A stretch of 64,000 bases of DNA. Source: Paenibacillus sp. JJ-223. Its GTDB lineage: Bacteria > Bacillota > Bacilli > Paenibacillales > Paenibacillaceae. A program made the position numbers and the translations under genes. The notes beneath the pieces are model-generated. The model saw only the letters and a list, made by a program, of their open reading frames with translations, made no database searches and was not told where the DNA came from. The stretch lies in NCBI RefSeq assembly GCF_927798175.1, contig NZ_CAKMMP010000005.1, forward strand, positions 248,001 through 312,000, written 5' to 3'. The stretch's first letter is position 1. Each line of letters begins with the position of its first letter. Below are positions 16,810-26,279 of this stretch, piece by piece.

Positions 16810-18141
16810 TTAAATGATTGCCGCTGTTTTTCCTTGAATGCGGACCAGCCCCGGACGGCCAACCGAATAATATTGCAGGTCTGATGCCAGAATTTGTTCC
16901 GGGCCATACAGATTGCGTCCATCAATCATAATGGGTTCTTTCATCACATGGACCAGGTCCTGCAAATCAACTTTGGAAAATTCCTTCCATTCGGTCAACA
17001 CGCACAACGCATCCGTATCCCTCGCTGCCTGCAAAGCATCTTCGCACCACTGAATCGAAGCAATATCGACTTCTTTGCGGAAGTTAGGCATCGCGATCGG
17101 ATCATACACTTTGATGACTGCCCCGGCATCATGAAGATAGTTGATGATATCGATTGCCGGCGCCTCCCGCACATCGTCCGTGTCCGGTTTGAATGCAAGT
17201 CCCCAAATGCCAATCGTTTTACCTTGGAGCGACCCGGCAGCCTCTTCCAGTTTGCGAATGACTTGAAAGCGTTGGTCCTGGTTAACTTGCACGACGGACT
17301 TCAACAAGCGGAAATCGTAATCAACCATGTCCGCAATCTGGATCAGGGCTTGGGTATCTTTGGGAAAGCATGAACCACCATAGCCGATTCCCGCCTTCAG
17401 GAAGGCGGATCCGATCCGTTTGTCATACCCCATGCCTTCGGCCACGCGAGTGACGTCAGCGCCTACTTTTTCGCAAATATTCGAAATTTCATTAATGAAC
17501 GAAATTTTGGTTGCCAGGAAAGCATTGGATGCGTATTTGATCATTTCGGCAGAGCGGATGTCCGTGATGATGATATTGTCCGTTAACGGACGATGAAGCT
17601 TTTTGAGCGTTTTGATGACCCGATCGCTGTCCGTTCCGATCACGATGCGATCCGGATGCAGCGTATCCTTTACGGCCGACCCCTCCCGCAAAAACTCAGG
17701 TACCGAAGCCACGTCAAAAGGTTGACCGCTGATGCTGCTGATCAAGTCTTTCACGCGATCATTCGTGCCGACGGGGACGGTGCTTTTGGTCACCACGATT
17801 TTATAATTTTTCATGTGGGTTCCGATTTCCAGCGCCACCTGCTCAACAAAACTCAGATTGGCTTCTCCATTTGGCAGGGGAGGCGTGCCTACCGCAATAA
17901 AAATGATATCGGATTGGTCCATGGCTTCGGCAATATCCGACGTAAAAGATAATCGGCCTGCTTTCATGTTGGATTGCATCAGTTCTTGAAGACCTGGCTC
18001 GTAGATCGGCACGCCGCCGTCATTGAGCATATCAACCTTGGCTTGATTGTTGTCCACGCAGATGACCTTGTTGCCGATTTCCGAAAAGCATACTCCTGAC
18101 ACAAGACCGACATATCCCGTTCCAATCACCGCTATGTTCAT
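16810..18141 (-). CDS. ugd: UDP-glucose 6-dehydrogenase
   Basis: 443 aa. Oxidises UDP-glucose to UDP-glucuronate with two NAD+. Rossmann motif GTGYVGLVSG at residues 7-16; catalytic Cys at about 258 in GYGGSCFPKDT; C-terminal domain with GLAFKPDTDDVREAPA. Its ATG shares bases with the manC stop (TGA at 18140-18138, ATG at 18141-18139), which fixes the start together with GGGGGAG. It supplies UDP-GlcA for the polymer and for the UDP-xylose synthase-like enzyme in the same operon. Confidence 0.95.
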   Translation of the reverse strand: MNIAVIGTGYVGLVSGVCFSEIGNKVICVDNNQAKVDMLNDGGVPIYEPGLQELMQSNMKAGRLSFTSDIAEAMDQSDIIFIAVGTPPLPNGEANLSFVEQVALEIGTHMKNYKIVVTKSTVPVGTNDRVKDLISSISGQPFDVASVPEFLREGSAVKDTLHPDRIVIGTDSDRVIKTLKKLHRPLTDNIIITDIRSAEMIKYASNAFLATKISFINEISNICEKVGADVTRVAEGMGYDKRIGSAFLKAGIGYGGSCFPKDTQALIQIADMVDYDFRLLKSVVQVNQDQRFQVIRKLEEAAGSLQGKTIGIWGLAFKPDTDDVREAPAIDIINYLHDAGAVIKVYDPIAMPNFRKEVDIASIQWCEDALQAARDTDALCVLTEWKEFSKVDLQDLVHVMKEPIMIDGRNLYGPEQILASDLQYYSVGRPGLVRIQGKTAAII

Positions 18142-19529
18142 CTTCTTCTCCCCCAGTTCACGCAATTTTGGATAATTTCAGCCCATTCCGTCTCGATGCG
18201 GACAATGTCTTCTTCCACCAATTCGCTGCCCATCTGCACTTCAATGATTTCAAGTTCGGTTACAGCTTTTACGCTATGCATGCACCCTAACGGGATGACG
18301 ATATTGTCCCCCTGGGAAATTTTCATCAGGTCGCCGTCAAGTATGAATTCTCCCTGACCCGACACAACTGTCCACACTTCATTCCGTTTCAAATGATACT
18401 GATAGGACAAATTTTTGCCGGCACCGATCACGATGCGTTTCGTCAGCACCTCATCGCCGTCCGCATTTCGCGTATAGTCCAGCACGCGGTAACATCCCCA
18501 GCGGCGCTCCTCGTACATGGGCCGGTCATTGCGGTCTTTCAATACCTCTTTGACCTGGGGGCTGGCCTCTTTCTCGCTGACAAGAATGCCATCCGGGCTC
18601 GTTGCCACAATGAGATTGGATACGCCAAGAACGCATACGGGGATATTCAATTCATTGATGAGATGAGTGTTGATCGAATTTCCGGTCATGACGCCCGGCC
18701 CAACAATATTGGTGCTCATTTCGTCCGTCAGTGTGTTCCATGTGCCGAGGTCCTTCCAGTACCCATCGTATGGGGTGACCACAATGTGACCGGATTTCTC
18801 GACAACCTGGTAATCAAAGCTGATTTTTTCCAGCCTGTCATATTGCTTGAGCATTTCCTCGTACTGGATGGGTAGTTCAAGCGAAATCAGGAGATTGATC
18901 AGGTAATTCAGGTTGAATGCAAAAACCCCGCAATTCCAAAGCGCAGATTGTTGAATCATCTCTGCCGCTTCGGCTTCGCGGGGTTTCTCCTGGAAACGCA
19001 ATACTTTCGTATATGGAGCATGCTCATTCTCCACTTCTTTGGGGCCGGGAATGATATACCCGTACTTTTCGGAAGGATATGTCGGTTTGACGCCGATCAA
19101 AGCCAGTTCCGCTTCGGATTGGTTTAGTATGGACTCAAGTTCGGTCACTTTATGAAAAAAGGTCTCTTCCACATAGGGGTCTACCGGAAGTACAGCCACA
19201 GTCTCATTCAGGCTGACACCCTTGACCGAATACAGATACACAGCTGCCAATGCAATAGCCGGGAAGGTGTCTCTGCGCTCCGGTTCTACAACGAGGTCCA
19301 CTTCCTCTCCCAATTGGCTGCGCAAAATCTCAACCTGAGGTTTGCTTGTTGCAATAGTGGCCGATTCGCTTAACCCGGTATGCTGCAGCTGTCTCCATAC
19401 ACGCTGAACCATCGATTCGGCCTGCCCATTGGGGCCTTCCAGCACTTTCAGAAATTGTTTGGAGCGTGTGTCATTGGACAACGGCCATAACCGTTTGCCG
19501 GACCCGCCGGAAAGAAGTACGATTCTCAT
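18138..19529 (-). CDS. manC: Mannose-1-phosphate guanylyltransferase / mannose-6-phosphate isomerase
   Basis: 463 aa. Makes GDP-mannose from mannose-1-P and GTP; the C-terminal cupin (about 340-450, with LSYQYHLKRNEVWTVVSGQGEF) matches type II phosphomannose isomerases, so the protein may be bifunctional. The nucleotidyltransferase signature GGSGKRLWPLSNDTRSKQF begins at residue 8. AAGGAG lies upstream of the ATG. It overlaps ugd by 4 bases. No phosphomannomutase gene is in the window. Confidence 0.94.
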   Translation of the reverse strand: MRIVLLSGGSGKRLWPLSNDTRSKQFLKVLEGPNGQAESMVQRVWRQLQHTGLSESATIATSKPQVEILRSQLGEEVDLVVEPERRDTFPAIALAAVYLYSVKGVSLNETVAVLPVDPYVEETFFHKVTELESILNQSEAELALIGVKPTYPSEKYGYIIPGPKEVENEHAPYTKVLRFQEKPREAEAAEMIQQSALWNCGVFAFNLNYLINLLISLELPIQYEEMLKQYDRLEKISFDYQVVEKSGHIVVTPYDGYWKDLGTWNTLTDEMSTNIVGPGVMTGNSINTHLINELNIPVCVLGVSNLIVATSPDGILVSEKEASPQVKEVLKDRNDRPMYEERRWGCYRVLDYTRNADGDEVLTKRIVIGAGKNLSYQYHLKRNEVWTVVSGQGEFILDGDLMKISQGDNIVIPLGCMHSVKAVTELEIIEVQMGSELVEEDIVRIETEWAEIIQNCVNWGRRR

Positions 19530-19565
19530 AACGTAGTCACTTCACTCCTTATTTTATCCCTTTTT

Positions 19566-20555
19566 TTAAACCGTGACGGTTTCTTTGTATCCATGATCCA
19601 AGGACATATTGCCTTTGGCGGAGCCGGCCATATTCGCCGTGTTCACCTCATGTGTCCATAGCTGGTAGTAGCCTGAATTCTTTCCATACGAATTATCTAT
19701 CAAGATATTTGGCTTTGCCATCAGACAGGACAAAATATGTCCATGCAACCGGGAGGTATGAATCATTTCGTATTGGGCGAAGAGCCGAACAGCCTTGCGT
19801 ACCAGGTAGTCACTGTACACGTTCCAAGCAAACTGCATTAGCTTTCTTGCTTTTCGCTTACGGAGAGCGTTCGCCATCAAAAATATCATCTTTTTCTCGT
19901 ATCTGTTATACAATGATGCCCAATCTACAGTGTCGCCTTGGACAACGATATCCGACTGTTCTGCGTTGGTTTCAATATCGGTTCTCAAGAAGTTCAGTTT
20001 CGCCTTTTTCGCGGTGACCGGGGTCTGAATCTTCCATAATTGATGCGCCATATCCGGAAGAAGCCCTACGTGAGCGCGGGTGAAATATGTGGTCGCCAGC
20101 TTATAAGAAGATTCATCCCGAGTATATACATACAGATTACTGTGCCGATTGAATAGTTCTGCGGTCTTTTGCAGGTTGGCTACATCCTTGTAGAAAATCG
20201 TTTGGGGCAATATGACGATTTTATTTCTTGGATACTTTTGGACTACAAGTTCCCTGAGTCTTTGGTGCGAATCATATAAATCGCCGAAATTCCCTCCTCC
20301 GCTCATCACAATGATATGGTCTTCGGGGATCCTGACATCTTCGTGAAAATCGTGTACGCTATACGAATCTGTGACTTGGATGTCATTGCTTTTAAAAAAA
20401 GCCAACGCCCCCTTCATAATTAGCAGGTCCCCGCCATTGCTATAGACCGGATAGTCCAAATAAAAGATCTTTGATTTTGGAGGGATCGCCTCCAAAAGCT
20501 GTGAAAGCCGTTGTTTCAGCTCATCCATGGGATGAGTCCGTTGCACGTTTGGCAT
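19566..20555 (-). CDS. Polysaccharide pyruvyl transferase
   Basis: 329 aa, of the CsaB/ExoV/EpsI-EpsO family, which adds ketal pyruvate from phosphoenolpyruvate to sugars, giving the polymer negative charge. Motifs: LDYPVYSNGGDLLIMKG, VMSGGGNFGDLYD at about residues 103-115, and IHTSRLHGHILSCLM with the catalytic-region His near the C-terminus. The first 12 codons overlap the end of the flippase gene by 35 bases; AAAGGAG 10 bases before the ATG at 20555 supports this start, though an ATG at 20528 is possible. Confidence 0.9.
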   Translation of the reverse strand: MPNVQRTHPMDELKQRLSQLLEAIPPKSKIFYLDYPVYSNGGDLLIMKGALAFFKSNDIQVTDSYSVHDFHEDVRIPEDHIIVMSGGGNFGDLYDSHQRLRELVVQKYPRNKIVILPQTIFYKDVANLQKTAELFNRHSNLYVYTRDESSYKLATTYFTRAHVGLLPDMAHQLWKIQTPVTAKKAKLNFLRTDIETNAEQSDIVVQGDTVDWASLYNRYEKKMIFLMANALRKRKARKLMQFAWNVYSDYLVRKAVRLFAQYEMIHTSRLHGHILSCLMAKPNILIDNSYGKNSGYYQLWTHEVNTANMAGSAKGNMSLDHGYKETVTV

Positions 20556-21906
20556 CTTTCCGAGCTCCTTTGAATGGATTTTTCTCTCTGAAGGTTTGTT
20601 TCAAGAACGGGATATCCTTGGAATCATAGATCATGCTATGCAAGGGCAGCTTGAACAGAATGGAGATCGATATCAGGGACATCAGGATACGAACAAATGA
20701 GCCGACGAGCAAGGCAATTGCAATCCCGAGCAAGCCAAACGTGGGCGTAAGCACAAAAAATAGCGCAATCGTCACGGATAGCGCAATAACCTGTCTCAGC
20801 ACGATGACCCCTGGCCTCCCAAGCGCATTAAACGCCGAGGCCAAAATCCATGAACCTCCACCTACGATGCATTCAAGTGAAAGCAAGTAGAAGACGCCGC
20901 TGGCCTGCAAAAATTCCGGCCCAAACAGGAGACCAATAAAAAAACGACCAATAAACATGCTTGGCAATACTATAATCGTCATCAGCACCATGCTGATTCG
21001 AAAAGCTCTGCCGACCAGCAGCAATACCCGTTCTTTTTCCATGCCTGCCACTTTCGGAAAGATCACGTTGGTTATCGCATTTTGTACGACATTAAACATT
21101 CTCGAAAGAGCATACACGACGGAATACAGGCCAAAATCGCGTGGAGTAAGCAATGCTACAATGATGATCTTGTCGAATTGGGTATAGAGCGTACCTAGCA
21201 ATTCAACGCCATACACCCGAATGCCGTAACTGAACAAGTGCACGCAAGCCTTGAATCGGTGCATGAATTGGCCAGCCGAGTCGAGGATTTGGCTTCTCAT
21301 CATATACATGTAGACCGCAAGTACAAGAAACGAAGATGCCAGACTGACAATAATGGCCCGCTCTACGGTCAGCGTTCCTGCGATCCACAGGGCTACCAGC
21401 CCCAGAAGATTGATCAAAGGAACGAGCAGCCTCGACAAATTGTATACATGGAATCGTTCCGTGCCTTGGGCGGCTGCGGCCATGACACCTGTTAAAAGCA
21501 GAACAGGAACCATAAGAACCGTATACCATTTCGCTAAAGAGACTACCGAATCCGAATATCCGGTTAACCATGAAGAGACTCCGATCCAGCTGACGATACC
21601 GATGATCAGACTGATCGGCAGCTGAACTGCAAAACTCATGCCAATATAGGTTGAGAGCTGATTTTGGTTCTTCTTCACGTTATAAATCAACGATGTCGGC
21701 AGCCCGAATGCCGCAATACCAGACAAAAACGCCGGCCAGAACAGCACGGCGGCCAGTTCCCCCTTCCCCGCAGCTCCGAACATGCGAGCGGTCAGGATGG
21801 AAGTAAGCGTCGTTACAGCCATAATGGCAATGTTCGCAAAACTGGTCATGAGAATCGTTTGGAGCATGCTGTTCGATCTTGGGGACTTTGCAGCGACTAG
21901 GCTCAT
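20521..21906 (-). CDS. Wzx-type oligosaccharide flippase (MATE/MOP superfamily)
   Basis: 461 aa with about 12-14 hydrophobic segments. Flips undecaprenyl-linked repeat units across the membrane. The N-terminal MFGAAGKGELAAVLFWP and the long hydrophobic body are typical of polysaccharide biosynthesis proteins of this superfamily. Its ATG overlaps the TGA of the upstream GT2 gene by one base, so they are translationally linked. The basic C-terminal tail (about 425-461) is cytoplasmic. Confidence 0.92.
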   Translation of the reverse strand: MSLVAAKSPRSNSMLQTILMTSFANIAIMAVTTLTSILTARMFGAAGKGELAAVLFWPAFLSGIAAFGLPTSLIYNVKKNQNQLSTYIGMSFAVQLPISLIIGIVSWIGVSSWLTGYSDSVVSLAKWYTVLMVPVLLLTGVMAAAAQGTERFHVYNLSRLLVPLINLLGLVALWIAGTLTVERAIIVSLASSFLVLAVYMYMMRSQILDSAGQFMHRFKACVHLFSYGIRVYGVELLGTLYTQFDKIIIVALLTPRDFGLYSVVYALSRMFNVVQNAITNVIFPKVAGMEKERVLLLVGRAFRISMVLMTIIVLPSMFIGRFFIGLLFGPEFLQASGVFYLLSLECIVGGGSWILASAFNALGRPGVIVLRQVIALSVTIALFFVLTPTFGLLGIAIALLVGSFVRILMSLISISILFKLPLHSMIYDSKDIPFLKQTFREKNPFKGARKDAKRATDSSHG

Positions 21907-22802
21907 CAGGCGTTCATCCCTTTGCTTTTCCGAAATGAACCCACGATCGTGCCATTGCGATAAGAAATTTTGACCATTTGGCTAGTTACTTTTTTTACAT
22001 TGTTCACCGAAAGCAACATAAGCACCAGTGCCTGTGCAATTCTTATCACATGTTTGAAGATTCCCCACGCACTTTTTCTGTACCGCGTTGCGTCACTGAT
22101 TCCCTGCCAATACATCCGTCTTAACAGCCAGCGTTTGTTCAATCGACTTTTAGAAATTTTATGTTCTACGACCGCAAACGGACTGTAATAAATTTTGTGC
22201 TCTAATCGGACGCGGCTAATCAGTTCGCTCTCTTCACTTGACATCAAGTTAGTTCCTACGCGTCCCAAATCCACTCGAAACGGCTGGATCTTCTCGAATA
22301 TGTTTTTCCGGAACGATACGTTCGCGCCAAACGGGATATGTGGAGCCTGCATCTCTACTACATGATCTGAAAAATCCATAACCGTATACAAACTCACGAT
22401 ATCGTCCGGTATCCAGTCCGGCTTGCCCCCTTCCCAAAGAGGGATGATCTTTCCGCCAACGCAACCGATCGCGGGATCCTTATCGAATATTTTTAGGACT
22501 TCATCGATCCAGGATGGAAAAGCAAGAGCATCATCGTCCAAAAACAGGATAAATTCACCTTTCGCTTCTTCAATTGCCCTGTTCCTTGCATAAGACAATC
22601 CTAATTGGGGTTCGAAAATATATCTTACATTCGAAGGAAATTGCATGGAATCAAACAATTCCTTGGTGTTATCTGTAGAACGATTATCTATGACCAAAAT
22701 TTCAAATTCACTCTGTTCCGTGTCTCCTCTCAAGACACTATCCACAGCCTGCATGGTGTCATTCCCTCTGTTATGCGTACATATGGCTACTGACGCCCTC
22801 AT
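21906..22802 (-). CDS. Glycosyltransferase family 2
   Basis: 298 aa. GT-A fold: ASVAICTHNRGN at the start, FILFLDDDALAFP with the DxD metal site at about residues 86-88, and a C-terminal helical part that may touch the membrane. Adds one sugar of the repeat unit, using a nucleotide sugar made by the operon; donor unknown. GGTGAGG precedes the ATG at 22802; the open frame goes 31 codons further into the end of the preceding gene with no ribosome site. Confidence 0.9.
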   Translation of the reverse strand: MRASVAICTHNRGNDTMQAVDSVLRGDTEQSEFEILVIDNRSTDNTKELFDSMQFPSNVRYIFEPQLGLSYARNRAIEEAKGEFILFLDDDALAFPSWIDEVLKIFDKDPAIGCVGGKIIPLWEGGKPDWIPDDIVSLYTVMDFSDHVVEMQAPHIPFGANVSFRKNIFEKIQPFRVDLGRVGTNLMSSEESELISRVRLEHKIYYSPFAVVEHKISKSRLNKRWLLRRMYWQGISDATRYRKSAWGIFKHVIRIAQALVLMLLSVNNVKKVTSQMVKISYRNGTIVGSFRKSKGMNA

Positions 22803-22834
22803 GTCCTCACCCCGAAATTTGCAATATTTTGCGT

Positions 22835-23980
22835 TTAAGCCAATTGCCTTAGCAGCTGGCCTCGATGCGACCAGAGGCAATGATTGATAACCCAATCATA
22901 TCCGTTATCCCCAAGCGTCCTTGCAAGATTTTCATCCATCACCAATTGTTCGATTCGATCCGCAATTTCCTTTTCATTCAAAGGATCAACCAGATAACCG
23001 GTAACAGAGTCCCTGACAGCGTCCGGAATCCCTCCGCTATTGCCGCCAATGACCGGCAACCGGTAATAGTTAGCCTCCAGAAACACAATGCCAAACCCCT
23101 CAACGTCACCCTTTTCCTTAATATCACGACTGGGCATGATGAACAGATCGGAACATTGGTACAACTGATGAAGCTCATGGTCAGGGATCCCCCCTGTAAA
23201 AACAACAACATCCTCCAGTTCGTATTGCTGGACCAAACGTTCCAGTTCACTACGGTAAGGTCCTTCCCCACAGATAACGTACTTCAGATCCGGAATTCGC
23301 TTCACGACTTGACGAACGGCACGAAGCGTAATGTCGTGACCTTTACGTTCAACCAATCTGGAAACGGTAATCATGACCTTGTTATCCTGCAGACCATACT
23401 TACTCCTGACGTTTACCTCGTGGCCAACGGCTCCCTTCAGCTTCCCAATATTCAAGCCTGGCGGAATAATCACAATCTGTTCTTCTCTGATGCCTAGCTC
23501 CACAAGTCTAGAGCGTGTATATTGACTGTTGGCAATAACCTTGTCGGAACGCCGCAATATAGTCATCAACAGAGGAAAAAACCTGCTGCCGCGCATTCCC
23601 ATAACGTCCAGACCATGAACGTAAGTGAAATACTTTACACCAAAACAGGTTTTCATAATTGGACCAGCAATTCCTACCGGAAACACATTAATGAAATGAA
23701 TTTCATTCGTTTTTTTGCGCCATCTTAGCAGGATTAACTGTATCAATAAGATCAGCTGGGATATAAGCAAGAGCACCTTATTCGAATTCCAGAAAATGCG
23801 CTTGCGGATAATCTCGAATCCTTCACTTTGGTCAAACTGGCTTGATTGTGCCGAATCCTTTATTTTATTGGTCAGAACCGTGGTCTCTTCCGCAGGCATC
23901 TGTGAAATAAGCCCGTAAGCATAATCGTGAATTCCGCCTTTTTCAGGAGGAAAATCAATCGCTACAAATACTTTGTTCAT
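22835..23980 (-). CDS. Glycosyltransferase family 4 (first of four to the left)
   Basis: 381 aa, GT-B fold retaining enzyme. N-terminal FVAIDFPPEKGGIHDYAYGL (acceptor side), then in the C-terminal half TVSRLVERKGHDI and the donor-binding EGFGIVFLEANYYRLPVIGGNSGG. Donor and linkage cannot be told. CGAGGGAG spaced 9 bases from the ATG at 23980 was chosen over ATGs at 24028 and 23989. Confidence 0.9.
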   Translation of the reverse strand: MNKVFVAIDFPPEKGGIHDYAYGLISQMPAEETTVLTNKIKDSAQSSQFDQSEGFEIIRKRIFWNSNKVLLLISQLILLIQLILLRWRKKTNEIHFINVFPVGIAGPIMKTCFGVKYFTYVHGLDVMGMRGSRFFPLLMTILRRSDKVIANSQYTRSRLVELGIREEQIVIIPPGLNIGKLKGAVGHEVNVRSKYGLQDNKVMITVSRLVERKGHDITLRAVRQVVKRIPDLKYVICGEGPYRSELERLVQQYELEDVVVFTGGIPDHELHQLYQCSDLFIMPSRDIKEKGDVEGFGIVFLEANYYRLPVIGGNSGGIPDAVRDSVTGYLVDPLNEKEIADRIEQLVMDENLARTLGDNGYDWVINHCLWSHRGQLLRQLA

Positions 23981-24017
23981 ATTCGTCATCTCCCTCGAAA
24001 GAACGCAGCCAACCTGC

Positions 24018-25100
24018 TCATACCGCATTCATGATAATGTTGACGGTATCTTTGGCGCATTTGTTCCAAGTAAAGAACGCCGAATGCTCCCTGCCCTTAT
24101 CGGACAATTTTTGACCTAGTTCCGAGTTTGATGTAACCTCGATCAAACGTGCGGCAGCCTCCTTAGGATCAAGGGGATTAAAATATAATCCAGCATCGCC
24201 GCATATCTCAGGAATGGAAGCGCGGGAAGATACAACGACGGGACATCCGAGCGCCATTGCTTCGAGCGGGGGCAAACCAAAGCCTTCGTACAGCGAAGGG
24301 AAAATAAAACCGGCAGCATGCTCGTATAAAGCAAGTAATTCTTCATCGGATACATACCCCAGCCAATGTACGGAATCGAAATGAGGCGTATCTTGCTCTC
24401 CGAACACTCTGCTATTTTTAGACCCTACAATAACAACCTTTAAATCATGGCCTTCAAGTTCAGGCACTACATCAAAAATCATTTTAAAATTTTTATTGGG
24501 ATTCATTGCGCACACCGCTAAAATATACGGACTGTGTAATTGATATTTCTCTATAATTCCATGTGCCGCCTGTATACGATGGATGTGATCAATCCCCAAA
24601 TAAGTCACTGCAATCTTCTCCTCCTCTATTTTGCAATTGAGGATCAATTCTTTTTTGGAGAAATGAGATACCGTAATTATTTTCTTTGAGGACTTCCCCA
24701 AACGTGCCAACAAAAATTTGTACCAATTACGAAAGGCAAAGGAAAAACCTTCCGGGGAGCTAAATACGGCAGCATCATGAATGGTGACGATTTGGTTTTT
24801 TTTGAAAGCAGGCCCCGTATTACACATATTGATCAGCATTCCCCCTCTTGAATAGAAAGGAAGTTCGAACTGTTCCCACAGGTGACCTTTCAATTTACCG
24901 ACAACTCTATGACTGATATGTTTAAGTTCCAGTTTCGTTATTACGTTGTTAGGTGACAAAAGATGAAATTGATATTGCTTTGAGTCAATAGCGCCTTGGT
25001 CAATCAACCTATCAATTTCTTTCACGAGCTCTATGGCATACCTTTGTACCCCTGTAACGGTCTGAGTCAAGAATCGGGCATTCATATATATTTTAATCAT
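24018..25100 (-). CDS. Glycosyltransferase family 4
   Basis: 360 aa, GT-B fold. N-terminal MNARFLTQTVTGVQRYAIEL is typical of mannosyltransferase-B-like GT4 enzymes, with the C-terminal PSLYEGFGLPPLEAMALGCP and SRASIPEICGDAGLYFNP. This subgroup often transfers mannose, which fits manC in the operon, but that is inference. GGGAG precedes the ATG at 25100, which overlaps the stop of the previous gene by 8 bases. Confidence 0.91.
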   Translation of the reverse strand: MIKIYMNARFLTQTVTGVQRYAIELVKEIDRLIDQGAIDSKQYQFHLLSPNNVITKLELKHISHRVVGKLKGHLWEQFELPFYSRGGMLINMCNTGPAFKKNQIVTIHDAAVFSSPEGFSFAFRNWYKFLLARLGKSSKKIITVSHFSKKELILNCKIEEEKIAVTYLGIDHIHRIQAAHGIIEKYQLHSPYILAVCAMNPNKNFKMIFDVVPELEGHDLKVVIVGSKNSRVFGEQDTPHFDSVHWLGYVSDEELLALYEHAAGFIFPSLYEGFGLPPLEAMALGCPVVVSSRASIPEICGDAGLYFNPLDPKEAAARLIEVTSNSELGQKLSDKGREHSAFFTWNKCAKDTVNIIMNAV

Positions 25101-26262
25101 GCACTTCTCCCATTCTCTCCGAAAATTTCGCATGCTTCGTTGTAGGAGCCGGAATTTTACCCCGCATATTGGATACTTCATAATAAATGTTTACTATTTC
25201 TTCATTCATTCTTACAGAACTGAATTTTTCTTTGTAAATCTCATAACCTTTGTTTCCCATTTCCGCCAAAGTGGTTTTGTCCAATTGCATCAGCAAATCG
25301 GGCAGCTCGTCGGACTGATCTATATCAAAGACGTAACCATTCATTCCATGTGTTATCAATTCCGGCAATGCTCCACGATTGCTGACGATCACGGGTTTTT
25401 TATTCTTCATCGCCTCCACAGCCGTCAAACCAAATCCCTCCCATCGGGAAGGCATAATAACCGCATCACACTTCTGGTAATATTCATCGATTTCCTCGTG
25501 ATTCACCCACCCTATTTGAATGACATTATCCGAAAAATGTAAATGATGATCATCTTCTAGTACAGGCTCACCTACTACGCTTAATGTAATCCGCTGCTGT
25601 AAATGCTGATGCTGTTGGAATACATCCAACAGGATGTCCAACCCTTTGGCCCAATCGTAACGACCTACGAATAAAAGCTGAATGCTTGAAGATTCTTCTG
25701 ATGACCGATATTCCGAATGTCGATGATCGAGTGACACATTCCTCTGTCTCTCGCTAATTCCGCTGTAGACTAATTTAGATTTGAAAGGGGACATCCCAAA
25801 TCGAATGGACTGTTCCAATTCACGTTTCGAGACATTAATGATACAGTCGGTTTTGAACTCGAGGATCTTCTCGATCATGAAATAAACTTTTTTAAGCCAC
25901 TGCTTGGTGTCCATTAGAAAGGACCAGCCGTGTGAGCAGTAAATCACGCTAGCTTTGCGCCGAGTAATAAAAAACAAACCTCTTACAAGCATGCCTGCAA
26001 ACGAACTGTGGACATGGATAATGTCCGGTTGAATTCTTTGTATGTTTTGGTAGATCTGTTTCATGGCAGAGAAGAAAAATTTAGGATGACGCTTATAGGT
26101 ATACCGACAAATGCGTTCGGGTTCTAAATCGAAATCAGAAGCCGAGTTATAGTCACTTAAAAGTAAATGAACATCAAAATAATTTCGTTGATAAGCGACA
26201 ACTTCGTTCATGTATGTCGCCACTCCACCAACAACATATTCGCCGATATGCAAAATCTTCAA
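25093..26262 (-). CDS. Glycosyltransferase family 4
   Basis: 389 aa, GT-B fold. N-terminal HIGEYVVGGVATYMNEV, C-terminal FVGRYDWAKGLDILLDVF and PSRWEGFGLTAVEAMKNKKPVIVSN. The start is a TTG at 26262 with GGTGAG 6 bases upstream; no ATG near it fits better. The AT-rich codon use between 23 and 28 kb differs from the surrounding genes, common in polysaccharide clusters that spread by horizontal transfer. Confidence 0.9.
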   Translation of the reverse strand: MKILHIGEYVVGGVATYMNEVVAYQRNYFDVHLLLSDYNSASDFDLEPERICRYTYKRHPKFFFSAMKQIYQNIQRIQPDIIHVHSSFAGMLVRGLFFITRRKASVIYCSHGWSFLMDTKQWLKKVYFMIEKILEFKTDCIINVSKRELEQSIRFGMSPFKSKLVYSGISERQRNVSLDHRHSEYRSSEESSSIQLLFVGRYDWAKGLDILLDVFQQHQHLQQRITLSVVGEPVLEDDHHLHFSDNVIQIGWVNHEEIDEYYQKCDAVIMPSRWEGFGLTAVEAMKNKKPVIVSNRGALPELITHGMNGYVFDIDQSDELPDLLMQLDKTTLAEMGNKGYEIYKEKFSSVRMNEEIVNIYYEVSNMRGKIPAPTTKHAKFSERMGEVHD

Positions 26263-26279
26263 CTTTGCTCACCCATTCT